A stretch of DNA of 64,000 nt, taken from positions 2,469,805 through 2,533,804 of the forward strand of contig NZ_JAIEZN010000001.1 in the NCBI RefSeq assembly GCF_020169335.1. Direction: 5' to 3'. Shown here piece by piece: positions 17,396 through 25,048 of this stretch. The first letter of the stretch is position 1, and each line of letters opens with the position of its first letter. A model generated the notes under the pieces. That model saw only the letters and a program-made list of their open reading frames with translations, searched no databases and was not told the origin of the DNA. A program made the translations under genes and the position numbers. This DNA comes from Devosia aquimaris. GTDB lineage: Bacteria; Pseudomonadota; Alphaproteobacteria; Rhizobiales; Devosiaceae.

Positions 17396-17668
17396 TTGCA
17401 AGTAGTCGTTCGCGATAATAACGTTGATCAGGCGCTTCGCGCGCTGAAGAAGAAGCTGCAGCGCGAAGGCGTCTTCCGCGAGATGAAGCTGCGCAACTAC
17501 TACGAGAAGCCCTCTGAGAAGAAGGCTCGCCAGAAGGCCGAGGCCGTTCGCCGCGCCCGCAAGCTGGCTCGTAAGCGCGCCCAGCGTGAAGGCGGTCTGC
17601 CCGCTCCGTCCGCTGCCCGTCCCGGCCAGCCCGCTCGTCCGAGCGCATCGGTTACGCCGCGCAACTAA
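17396..17668 (+). CDS. rpsU: 30S ribosomal protein S21
   Basis: 90 residues from a TTG at 17396, preceded by AAAGGGCGG. The first residues [20 protein letters not shown] and the basic [16 protein letters not shown] are typical of S21, and the C-terminal 30 residues are a basic, Pro/Ala-rich tail of the kind common in this order. S21 helps start translation. A strong terminator follows, so the gene is monocistronic. Confidence 0.96.
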   Translation: MQVVVRDNNVDQALRALKKKLQREGVFREMKLRNYYEKPSEKKARQKAEAVRRARKLARKRAQREGGLPAPSAARPGQPARPSASVTPRN

Positions 17669-17691
17669 GCGCTGCTGCACCGCAGAGTTTG

Positions 17692-17723
17692 AACGCCGTC
17701 CTTTTTGGGCGGCGTTTTCTTTT
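17692..17723 (+). terminator. Rho-independent terminator of rpsU
   Basis: AACGCCGTCC (17692-17701) pairs with GGGCGGCGTT (17707-17716), loop of five T, followed by TTCTTTT. One G-T pair. Confidence 0.9.
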
Positions 17724-17747
17724 GCCTGTCCTGCCGGGGTAGGTCGC

Positions 17748-18974
17748 TCAGGTCGCCGGCGGAACGGATGCGCGGCCACGCGCAGAAGCGCGCCGCACCA
17801 ATGCAACGACAATCGTCAGCCCGGCCATCAGCGGCATCAGCGTCGCCAGGGCGCCGCTGGCCGTGGCAAAGGCGACGCTGGCCAGCGTGGAGCCGACAAA
17901 GCCGCCCCCCACCTGGAACACGCCTGTCAGGGCCCCTGCGGCGCCGGCAATGCCGCCGAAATCGGCCATGGCGGCAGCGGTCGTGCTGGGGCCGATAAAG
18001 GCCAGCGACAGCATCCACAGCGCCACCGGCACCATCACCGCCAACACATCCCCCGGAAACAGCCTCGGCGCGATGCCGAAGCCCAGTCCCGCCAGTCCGA
18101 TCAGCACCAGGCCAATGCGCACCATGGCCAATCCATCCAGGCGCCGCGCCGCATAGCCGGCCAGCACATTGCCGGAGATGAACGCACCGGTCTGAATCAG
18201 CATCACCATGGCAAACCCGAACGTGCTCAGGCCGATCTCGTCGATCAGGATAAACGGCAGCAGGGCCGCAAAGCCGTAGAACCCGCCAAAGGACAACGCC
18301 AAGACCAGCGCCGGCAGCATGAACCGCCTGTCCGACAGCAGTCGTCCATAGTTGCCGATAACGATAGTGGGCCGCAACGGCATCCTGGCTGCCTCTGGAT
18401 GGGTCTCCCGCGCCGCCACACCGATCAGCACCATCAGCAGCGCGCCATAGCTCGCCATCACCAGGAACAGCAGGCGCCAGTTCCCGACCAGCAGGATCGC
18501 ACTGCCGAGCGTCGGCGCAATGGCCGGCGCCACGGTCAGGATGAGGTTGACCAGGGTGAGGATGCGGATCGACTCGCCGCCAGTGAACTGGTCGCGCACC
18601 ATGGCCCGCGACAGCGCCACCCCCACCGACACGCCAATCCCCTGCAGCACGCGTCCCGCCAGCAGCGTCTCAACGCTGCCGCCCAGCGCGACCACAACGC
18701 TGCCTGCCACATAGAGCGCAAAGAACAGCACTGCCACCTTGCGGCGCCCCAGGCTGTCCGACAGCGGCCCGCACACCAATTGCGCCAGCGCAAAGGCTGC
18801 GAAGTAGACGGCCAGCGACAGTTTGCCTACAGCGTCCGTGGTGCCCAGTTCGGCAACAATGGTTGGCAGGGCCGGCCCATAGAGCGAGATCGACAGCGGC
18901 CCGGCCGCGACCATGAGCCCCCCGATCAGCGCGGTGCGCCGCGCTGACATGGGGGTCACAACGGCGGAACTCAT
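17748..18974 (-). CDS. MFS drug exporter, Bcr/CflA type
   Basis: 408 residues from the ATG at 18974, with about 12 membrane helices. The motif GPLSDSLGRRKV is the cytoplasmic loop 2-3 motif of the drug:H+ antiporter group, and the family's QGIGVSVGVALSRAMVRDQF helix follows. It likely pumps drugs or metabolites out with the proton gradient. The ATG overlaps the TGA of the upstream hydrolase gene (ATGA), so the two are translated together. Confidence 0.92.
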   Translation of the reverse strand: MSSAVVTPMSARRTALIGGLMVAAGPLSISLYGPALPTIVAELGTTDAVGKLSLAVYFAAFALAQLVCGPLSDSLGRRKVAVLFFALYVAGSVVVALGGSVETLLAGRVLQGIGVSVGVALSRAMVRDQFTGGESIRILTLVNLILTVAPAIAPTLGSAILLVGNWRLLFLVMASYGALLMVLIGVAARETHPEAARMPLRPTIVIGNYGRLLSDRRFMLPALVLALSFGGFYGFAALLPFILIDEIGLSTFGFAMVMLIQTGAFISGNVLAGYAARRLDGLAMVRIGLVLIGLAGLGFGIAPRLFPGDVLAVMVPVALWMLSLAFIGPSTTAAAMADFGGIAGAAGALTGVFQVGGGFVGSTLASVAFATASGALATLMPLMAGLTIVVALVRRASARGRASVPPAT

Positions 18975-19783
18975 GACCCGGCCATCGCCCGCTCGAAGAA
19001 GCTCCTGGCGCGTGCCCAGATACCCCGAGCCCACATGTCGCTGTGCCCTGCACCCTGCTCGATCCACAGAGTGTCCGGACGCGGCGCCAGTGCGTAGAGG
19101 CGCTCGCCGTTGGAGACATCAATGGTCTTGTCTGCCGTGCCATGGGCAACCATCACCGGTTCGCTGACGTCGGCGATCCAGCTGTTGCTGGGAAACTGAT
19201 CTTCCATCACCAGCCCCACAGGTAGCAGCGGGTAGCGCTCGGCGGCGACGGTTACGGCCGACAGGAATGGCGTTTCGAGCAGCAGCGCCTTGGCGTCGCG
19301 AATGCTGGCTACATAGGTCGCCGGCCCGGTGCCCAGCGAACGCCCCCAGATGATGACTGGCGCACCTGTCTGGGCCGCCCAGTCAAAGGCGCTGGTGGCA
19401 TCCTCCAGAATATGGGCCTGGCTGATCTCGCCGGGCGACATGGGAAAGCCGCGATAGTCAAACGCCAGAAAGCCGTAGCCATCGGCCACGAACTGCACAT
19501 AGCGCTCATGCTCCTTGCTGAAGCTGCCCGAATTGCCCTTATAGTAGACGATGAGCGGCTTGCCGGGCTGCGGCGCCTTGTACCAGCCGTTGATGACGCC
19601 ATCGCCCGACGGGATAGCCACAGCCTCTGTTGCGTTCAACCCGCTGTCGGCCAGTGCCGTGATCGGTCCTTGGGCGTCATACTGCAGCGCCCGCTGATTG
19701 AAATACATGTATGCCAGCACGCCCACATAGCCGACAACCAGCAGCAGGCACAGGGCCAGCACGATACGACGCAACAGCTTCAC
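18971..19783 (-). CDS. Membrane-anchored alpha/beta-hydrolase
   Basis: 270 residues. Residues 5-28 form an uncleaved membrane anchor with a short basic N-terminus. The catalytic triad is Ser149 (GRSLG), Asp218 (GTADKT) and His247 (GAGHSD), as in Bem46/ABHD13-like peptidase S9-fold hydrolases. The catalytic domain would face the periplasm. It overlaps the MFS gene by four bases, suggesting that both act on the same compound, for example hydrolysis followed by export; this is inference. Confidence 0.85.
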   Translation of the reverse strand: MKLLRRIVLALCLLLVVGYVGVLAYMYFNQRALQYDAQGPITALADSGLNATEAVAIPSGDGVINGWYKAPQPGKPLIVYYKGNSGSFSKEHERYVQFVADGYGFLAFDYRGFPMSPGEISQAHILEDATSAFDWAAQTGAPVIIWGRSLGTGPATYVASIRDAKALLLETPFLSAVTVAAERYPLLPVGLVMEDQFPSNSWIADVSEPVMVAHGTADKTIDVSNGERLYALAPRPDTLWIEQGAGHSDMWARGIWARARSFFERAMAGS

Positions 19784-19856
19784 GGCTCACATCCCGGTTC
19801 GCCTGAACCGCGAACCATCTCGTTCGGCAGCCGCCGACCGGCTCCCCTGTGGCTGG

Positions 19857-20495
19857 CTACATCTCCGAAAGGGTCTGCGCAAGCGCCCGCTGGAACACTT
19901 CGTCCGGTTGCGCGCCGGACAGCGCATATTTCTCGCCGAAGACGAAGAAGGGAACGCCGCGAATGCCCTGAGCGGCGGCGTCGGTCGCCAGCTGCTCGGT
20001 GATCGAGAGCTCGTTCTCGTCGTTCATGGCATCGAGGGCATCGCCGCGATCCCAGCCAAACGCCACCGCAATGTCGGCCAGCACATTGTCGTCATTGATC
20101 TGCCGGTGCTCGAGGAAATAGGCGTTGGCGATGGCGTTGGCCAGCTCATGCTGGATGCCCAGCGGCTTGGACAAGCGGGTGATCGTATGCGCCTTCTTGG
20201 TCGGGAACATGCGTGGCTGCTTGCTGAGGTCGAGATCAACACCCGCCTTGCGCGCCTCGCTCTCGACGCGCTCCCACATTTCCTTGGGGTCGCGGCCATA
20301 CTTCTCGCGGAGCATGTCGGCGACCACAACGCCCTCGCTGGGCGTGTTGGGGTCGAGATAGAACGGGTGGTTCTCGATCACCACTTCCACATCATCGGGC
20401 AACGCCGCAACGGCCTGATCCAGCCGCGCAGAGCCAACAATGCACCAGGGGCATACCACATCGGTGAACACGTCGATTTTGAGCTGCTTGGTCAT
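19857..20495 (-). CDS. DsbA family oxidoreductase, FrnE-like
   Basis: 212 residues, without a signal peptide. The thioredoxin-fold active site is Cys15-Pro-Trp-Cys18 and the cis-proline loop is GIRGVPFFVF near residue 185. Between them is the helical insertion of DsbA proteins. FrnE-type proteins act in the cytoplasm as disulfide isomerases or oxidative-stress proteins. The gene has no close operon partners; it stands 73 bp upstream of the hydrolase gene on the same strand. Confidence 0.9.
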   Translation of the reverse strand: MTKQLKIDVFTDVVCPWCIVGSARLDQAVAALPDDVEVVIENHPFYLDPNTPSEGVVVADMLREKYGRDPKEMWERVESEARKAGVDLDLSKQPRMFPTKKAHTITRLSKPLGIQHELANAIANAYFLEHRQINDDNVLADIAVAFGWDRGDALDAMNDENELSITEQLATDAAAQGIRGVPFFVFGEKYALSGAQPDEVFQRALAQTLSEM

Positions 20496-20651
20496 GGCAT
20501 TTTCCTTTTCTGCCCGTCACATGGCGCACAAAGCCTGCTTCTGCAAGAACGCACGCCAAGGTAACCTTGTTTCCGCCCCCCGGCGCAACGCAAGGGCCTT
20601 GGGCGAATGCCCCTGCTTGCGCTAGAAGCGGATCAGCCAGAAAGGCATATC

Positions 20652-20858
20652 ATGACCGACCACAGCTCTCGCCTCGATGCGCTCGAGACCCGCATTGCCT
20701 ATCAGGATCAGACCATCGAGGAGCTCAACGCCACCATCACCGCGCAATGGCGCCAGATCGACCTGCTGACGCGCAAGCTTGAGACAATGGAACAGCAGGT
20801 CCGCTCGGGCGTGCATATCGCTGACCCGGCCACCGAGCCACCGCCACCGCATTACTGA
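20652..20858 (+). CDS. slyX: SlyX family protein
   Basis: 68 residues from the ATG at 20652. The protein is a single coiled coil (LDALETRIAYQDQTIEEL, then QWRQIDLLTRKLETM) ending in PPPPHY, the ending typical of SlyX. Function is unknown. It converges on the LysE gene with two bases between the stops. Confidence 0.9.
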   Translation: MTDHSSRLDALETRIAYQDQTIEELNATITAQWRQIDLLTRKLETMEQQVRSGVHIADPATEPPPPHY

Positions 20859-20860
20859 TC

Positions 20861-21490
20861 TCAGCGCGCCGTCACCAGCGCGACCCAGGCGGCCACGCCC
20901 ACCAGGAGCGCCGCAAACACGCCGCCCATCACCCGGCGGCTCTTGGCCCCGGTCAGCAAGGGCTGCACCGACCCCGCCAGCAGCACCACCAGGGCATGGA
21001 TCGAGGTGGCAACCGCGACATAGATCGCGCCTAGCATCGCTGTCTCGGCCAGGATCGGGCGCGCCGCATTGGCAAAGCTGGGCATCACCGTGATGTAGAA
21101 CAGCGCGGCCTTGGGGTTGAGGAGATTGTTGATCAACCCGCGCCGGAATGAGCGCCATCCCAGGATATGCGCGTCGAGCGGCCCCAGGGGCCGCTGCGCG
21201 TCCCGCCAGGCGTCATAGGCAAGGTAGAGCAGATAAGCGACGCCGGCCCAGCGCAGGCCCTCATAGAGCACTGGCTGCGCCGCAATCGCCTCACCCACGC
21301 CCAATACGGCCAGAACCGCCAGGATCGCTAGGCCCAGTGCGACGCCGCCAACCGCATAGAGCCCCGCCAACCGCCCCCGTTCCGCGCTGAGCACAGCCAG
21401 ATAGGCCATGTTCGGCCCCGGCGTCAGCTCGATCGCCACGCAGGTCAGCAGATAGGCGACGAGGCCGCTTGCGGCCTCGCCCGTCAACAT
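20861..21490 (-). CDS. LysE/RhtB family amino-acid exporter
   Basis: 209 residues with six hydrophobic segments. The family signature ELTPGPNMAYL appears at 22-32 and a conserved NLLNPKAALFYI at about 120. Family members export lysine, threonine, homoserine or other amino acids. Its start codon shares one base with the pntB stop (TGATG), so it is translationally coupled to the transhydrogenase operon, an unusual placement. Confidence 0.92.
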   Translation of the reverse strand: MLTGEAASGLVAYLLTCVAIELTPGPNMAYLAVLSAERGRLAGLYAVGGVALGLAILAVLAVLGVGEAIAAQPVLYEGLRWAGVAYLLYLAYDAWRDAQRPLGPLDAHILGWRSFRRGLINNLLNPKAALFYITVMPSFANAARPILAETAMLGAIYVAVATSIHALVVLLAGSVQPLLTGAKSRRVMGGVFAALLVGVAAWVALVTAR

Positions 21491-22896
21491 CAGTGACCGA
21501 GCGCCTTGACGATGTCTTCGGTCATCTTCTTGGCGTCGCCGAACAGCATCATGGTGTTGTCGCGGTAGAACAGTTCGTTCTGTACGCCAGCGTAGCCGGC
21601 TGCCATGCCGCGCTTGATGAAGAGCACGGTGCCCGCATCCTCGACGTTCAGCACAGGCATGCCATAGATCGGACTGGTCTTGTCGGTCTTGGCCGCCGGA
21701 TTGGTCACGTCATTGGCGCCGATCACGAAGGCAACGTCCGACTGCGCGAACTCGGAATTGATATCCTCGAGCTCGAACACCTCGTCGTAGGGCACATTGG
21801 CTTCCGCCAGCAGCACGTTCATATGCCCCGGCATGCGACCGGCCACGGGATGGATGGCGTATTTGACCGTGACACCTTCCTTCTTGAGCAGGTCGGCCAT
21901 TTCGCGCAGCGCATGCTGTGCCTGGGCCACGGCCATGCCATAGCCCGGCACGATGATCACCTTGCCGGCGTTCTTCATCAGGAAGGCCGCATCGTCAGCC
22001 GCGCCCTGCTTGACCGGACGATCGTCTTCGGCGCCGCCACTGGCCGCTGCACTGTCGCCGCCAAAGCCCCCAAGGATCACCGAGATGAAGCTGCGGTTCA
22101 TCGCCTTGCACATGATGTAGCTCAGGATCGCGCCCGACGAGCCCACCAGCGCGCCGGTGATGATCAGCGCCGTATTGCCCAGCGTGAAGCCGATGCCTGC
22201 GGCAGCCCAACCCGAATAGGAGTTGAGCATGGACACCACCACCGGCATGTCCGCGCCGCCGATCGGGATGATCATCAACCCGCCCAGCACCAGCGCCAGC
22301 ACCGTGATGGCCCAGAACAGCCAAGGCTCGGCCGAGCTGGCAAAAGCCCAGATCAAGGCCACAATGGCCACGCCCATCACGATATGGATCGCATGGCGCG
22401 CCGGCAGGATGATCGGCTTGCCGCTCATATTGCCATTGAGCTTGGCGAAAGCGATCACCGAGCCGGTGAAGGTGAAGGCGCCAATGGCAACGCCCAGCGA
22501 CATTTCGATCAGCGCCTGGGTATGGATATGCCCCGGCTCGCCAATGCCGAACGCCTCAGGCGCATAAAGCGCTGCGGCGGCCACAAACACGGCAGCCAGG
22601 CCCACCAGCGAGTGGAAGGCTGCAACCAGTTGCGGCATGTCGGTCATCTTGACCGTCCGCGCCATATAGGCGCCGATACCGCCGCCCAGGCCCAGGCCAC
22701 CGATAATCAGCACCCAGCTCAGCACATCGCTGGGCGCGGCAACGGCCAGCGTGGTCAGGATGGCGATGCCCATGCCCACCATGCCGAACAGATTGCCCTG
22801 CCGCGACGAGCGCGGGCTCGACAGTCCCCGCAGCGCCAGGATGAACAGCACGCCCGAGACCAGATAGAGAAGGGCTGCAAAATCTGCAGAAATCAT
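21490..22896 (-). CDS. pntB: NAD(P) transhydrogenase subunit beta
   Basis: 468 residues, normal length. About nine membrane helices come first, followed by the NADP(H)-binding domain III with GYGMAVAQAQHALREM, GRMPGHMNVLLAEA and VIGANDVTNPAA. It forms, with PntAA and PntAB, the proton-translocating transhydrogenase that makes NADPH from NADH at the cost of the proton gradient. It lies four bases after pntAB. Confidence 0.97.
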   Translation of the reverse strand: MISADFAALLYLVSGVLFILALRGLSSPRSSRQGNLFGMVGMGIAILTTLAVAAPSDVLSWVLIIGGLGLGGGIGAYMARTVKMTDMPQLVAAFHSLVGLAAVFVAAAALYAPEAFGIGEPGHIHTQALIEMSLGVAIGAFTFTGSVIAFAKLNGNMSGKPIILPARHAIHIVMGVAIVALIWAFASSAEPWLFWAITVLALVLGGLMIIPIGGADMPVVVSMLNSYSGWAAAGIGFTLGNTALIITGALVGSSGAILSYIMCKAMNRSFISVILGGFGGDSAAASGGAEDDRPVKQGAADDAAFLMKNAGKVIIVPGYGMAVAQAQHALREMADLLKKEGVTVKYAIHPVAGRMPGHMNVLLAEANVPYDEVFELEDINSEFAQSDVAFVIGANDVTNPAAKTDKTSPIYGMPVLNVEDAGTVLFIKRGMAAGYAGVQNELFYRDNTMMLFGDAKKMTEDIVKALGH

Positions 22897-22900
22897 CGGC

Positions 22901-23203
22901 TCAACCCTTCTTCTTGTACATTGCCAGCATGCGCTGGGTGACGAGGAACCCGCCGAAGATGTTCACGCTGGCAAAGACCAGGGCGATGAAGCCGAAGACC
23001 TTCGAGACCCAGTTGGCGTCGGCGGCCAGATGCACGCCCACCGCCAGCAGCGCGCCCACCACGATCACCGAGGAAATCGCATTGGTCACGCTCATCAGCG
23101 GCGTATGCAGCGCCGGCGTCACCGACCAGACCACGAAGTAGCCCACAAAGATCGCCAGCACGAAGATGGCCAGGCGGAAGGTGAAGGGGTCGATCATATC
23201 CAT
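22901..23203 (-). CDS. pntAB: NAD(P) transhydrogenase subunit alpha, part 2
   Basis: 100 residues with three to four membrane helices, the last one containing [26 protein letters not shown]. This is the small membrane part of the alpha subunit in organisms where the alpha chain is split. The ATG is adjacent to the pntAA stop with no spacer. Confidence 0.96.
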   Translation of the reverse strand: MDMIDPFTFRLAIFVLAIFVGYFVVWSVTPALHTPLMSVTNAISSVIVVGALLAVGVHLAADANWVSKVFGFIALVFASVNIFGGFLVTQRMLAMYKKKG

Positions 23204-24757
23204 TTACTGCTCTCCCTTGGGGGCTGCCGGCTTCTTGGCTGCTGCTGGCGACTTGGTGCTGGCAGGCTTGGCGGCGGCTTTGCTGGCGGTCGGCTGGGCG
23301 GTAGTTGCCTTGGCATCAGTGCTCGCGGCCGGCTTGGCAGCCTTTGCACGCACCGGCTTGGGCGTCGTCGGCTTTTCGGCCGCCGCAGCATCCATCACGG
23401 CAACGGCCTTTTCCTTGGCCTGCTTGCGCGCAGCCGTCGGCGCTTTGGCCGCGGCCTCGGTCGCCGCGGACTTCGCTGCGGGTTTGCGGGCCGGCGCCTT
23501 CGGCGCTGCTGACGTTGCCGCAGCCGTCTTGGAGGCAGCAGCCTTTGGCGTCGCGGTCTTTGCGGTCACGCTCTTTTCGGCGGCAGGCTTGGCAGCAACA
23601 GGCTTGGCCTCGCTGGCGATGGCCGCGCCGACGAAATTGGGATGCACCACCAGCCCGTCGCGCGTGAGCACTGTCGCCTTGACCAGCTCGTCGTCCCAGT
23701 TGACCGCCAGCGTCTTGGCCTTGGCGTCGATCAGCGTGGTCAGGAAGGCCAGCAGGTTGCGGGCATAGAGCTGACTGGCCGTTGTGGGGATGCGACCCTG
23801 CACATTGGTATAGCCGATGATGGTCACGCCATTGTGGTCGATCACCTTGCCCGGCACAGTCAGTTCGACATTGCCACCGCGCTCGGCCGCCAGATCCACG
23901 ATCACCGAACCCGGCGCCATCGATTCCACCATCGCCTTGGAGATCAGGCGCGGCGCCGGGCGCCCCGGGATCAGGGCCGTCGTGATCACGATGTCCTGCT
24001 TGGCAATGTGCTGCGCGGTCAGCTCGGCCTGCTTGGCCTGGTATTCCGCGCTCATCTGCTTGGCATAGCCGCCGGCCGTTTCGGCCTGCTTGAACTCTTC
24101 GTCCTCGACGGCAATGAACTTGCCGCCCAGGCTTTCAACCTGTTCCTTGGCCGCCGGGCGCACGTCGGTCGCCGACACCACCGCACCCAGGCGCTTCGCC
24201 GTGGCAATGGCCTGCAGGCCCGCAACACCGGCCCCCATCACAAAGGCCTTGGCCGGACGCACGGTGCCGGCTGCGGTCATCATCATGGGCATGGCGCGGT
24301 CGAACACGGCAGCAGCCTCGATGACACCCTGATAGCCGGCCAGATTGGCCTGGCTGGACAGGATATCCATCACCTGCGCGCGCGTGATGCGCGGCATGAA
24401 TTCCATGGACATGGCGGTGACGCCGGCCTTGGCCAGGGCGGCGAGCGCTGCATCATTGCCATAGGGGTCAAGGGCGCCGATCACCAGCGCGCCAGGATTG
24501 ACGCCGGCCAGGGCAGCCGCCTCGGGCCGCCGAACGGTCAGCACCACATCGGCCTGCTTGAGGGTCGCCGCTGGCGTCGCCTCAATGCTGGCGCCGGCCG
24601 CCGCATAGTCGCTGTCGAGAATTCGCGATCCCAGGCCCGCGCCGGTTTCCACCGCAACGCTGGCCCCCAGGCCGATCAGCTTGCCCACCGTCTCGGGGGT
24701 CGCCGCAACGCGGTTCTCACCTTCGAAACGCTCTCGGACGATGGCTATCTTCATCAA
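23204..24757 (-). CDS. pntAA: NAD(P) transhydrogenase subunit alpha, part 1, with a Lys/Ala-rich tail
   Basis: 517 residues. The first 380 match domain I, with the NAD-binding GAGVAGLQAIATAKRLGA near 175-192 and the RPGRPAP-like mobile loop near 265. Typical split PntAA proteins end there. Here about 137 more residues follow, almost all Ala, Lys, Pro, Thr and Ser with repeated AAK, PKAA and KPAA words, like histone H1 tails. ATG 24754 is an alternative start. The gene begins the operon pntAA-pntAB-pntB-lysE; the oxidase subunit IV gene lies 61 bp upstream. Confidence 0.95.
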   Translation of the reverse strand: MMKIAIVRERFEGENRVAATPETVGKLIGLGASVAVETGAGLGSRILDSDYAAAGASIEATPAATLKQADVVLTVRRPEAAALAGVNPGALVIGALDPYGNDAALAALAKAGVTAMSMEFMPRITRAQVMDILSSQANLAGYQGVIEAAAVFDRAMPMMMTAAGTVRPAKAFVMGAGVAGLQAIATAKRLGAVVSATDVRPAAKEQVESLGGKFIAVEDEEFKQAETAGGYAKQMSAEYQAKQAELTAQHIAKQDIVITTALIPGRPAPRLISKAMVESMAPGSVIVDLAAERGGNVELTVPGKVIDHNGVTIIGYTNVQGRIPTTASQLYARNLLAFLTTLIDAKAKTLAVNWDDELVKATVLTRDGLVVHPNFVGAAIASEAKPVAAKPAAEKSVTAKTATPKAAASKTAAATSAAPKAPARKPAAKSAATEAAAKAPTAARKQAKEKAVAVMDAAAAEKPTTPKPVRAKAAKPAASTDAKATTAQPTASKAAAKPASTKSPAAAKKPAAPKGEQ

Positions 24758-24818
24758 CTTCTCCTGCCCGCCTGCCCGGCGGACAGGCTCGGTTTGAATG
24801 CCTGAACCTGCCTGAAAA

Positions 24819-24986
24819 TCAGGGCTTGATCAGGAAGTACAACACCACGATCGACACGGCCATCACCAGGATGGACCACTTAACGGCGGTCAGAAAGCCG
24901 TTGTAGGTCGCCTCGTGCTGGGCGTAGTCCATCGGCGATTCGACCTGCAGTTCGGCGTGGTGTTCCGGGCGGTGTTTGGTGGCCAT
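24819..24986 (-). CDS. aa3-type cytochrome c oxidase subunit IV (small membrane protein)
   Basis: 55 residues, short enough to be missed by many gene finders. The protein starts MATKHRPEHHAELQ, continues SPMDYAQHEATYNGF and ends in one membrane helix with FLIKP. This matches the bacterial aa3 oxidase subunit IV family (COX4_pro_2): a short cytoplasmic part with a conserved M-D-x-x-x-H-E-x-T-Y block and one helix. It has GACGAGGA before the ATG and precedes pntAA on the same strand. Confidence 0.88.
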   Translation of the reverse strand: MATKHRPEHHAELQVESPMDYAQHEATYNGFLTAVKWSILVMAVSIVVLYFLIKP

Positions 24987-25048
24987 TTCGTCCTCGTTCG
25001 TCCAGTGCTCAAAAAGTCTATGCGTCTAAGGTCTACCGCCGCAACCGC

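Noticed and set aside
17586..18947. A 453-codon plus-strand frame opposite the MFS exporter
   Set aside because: Composed of His, Gln and Arg runs and lacks membrane helices, while the minus strand gives a regular 12-helix protein.
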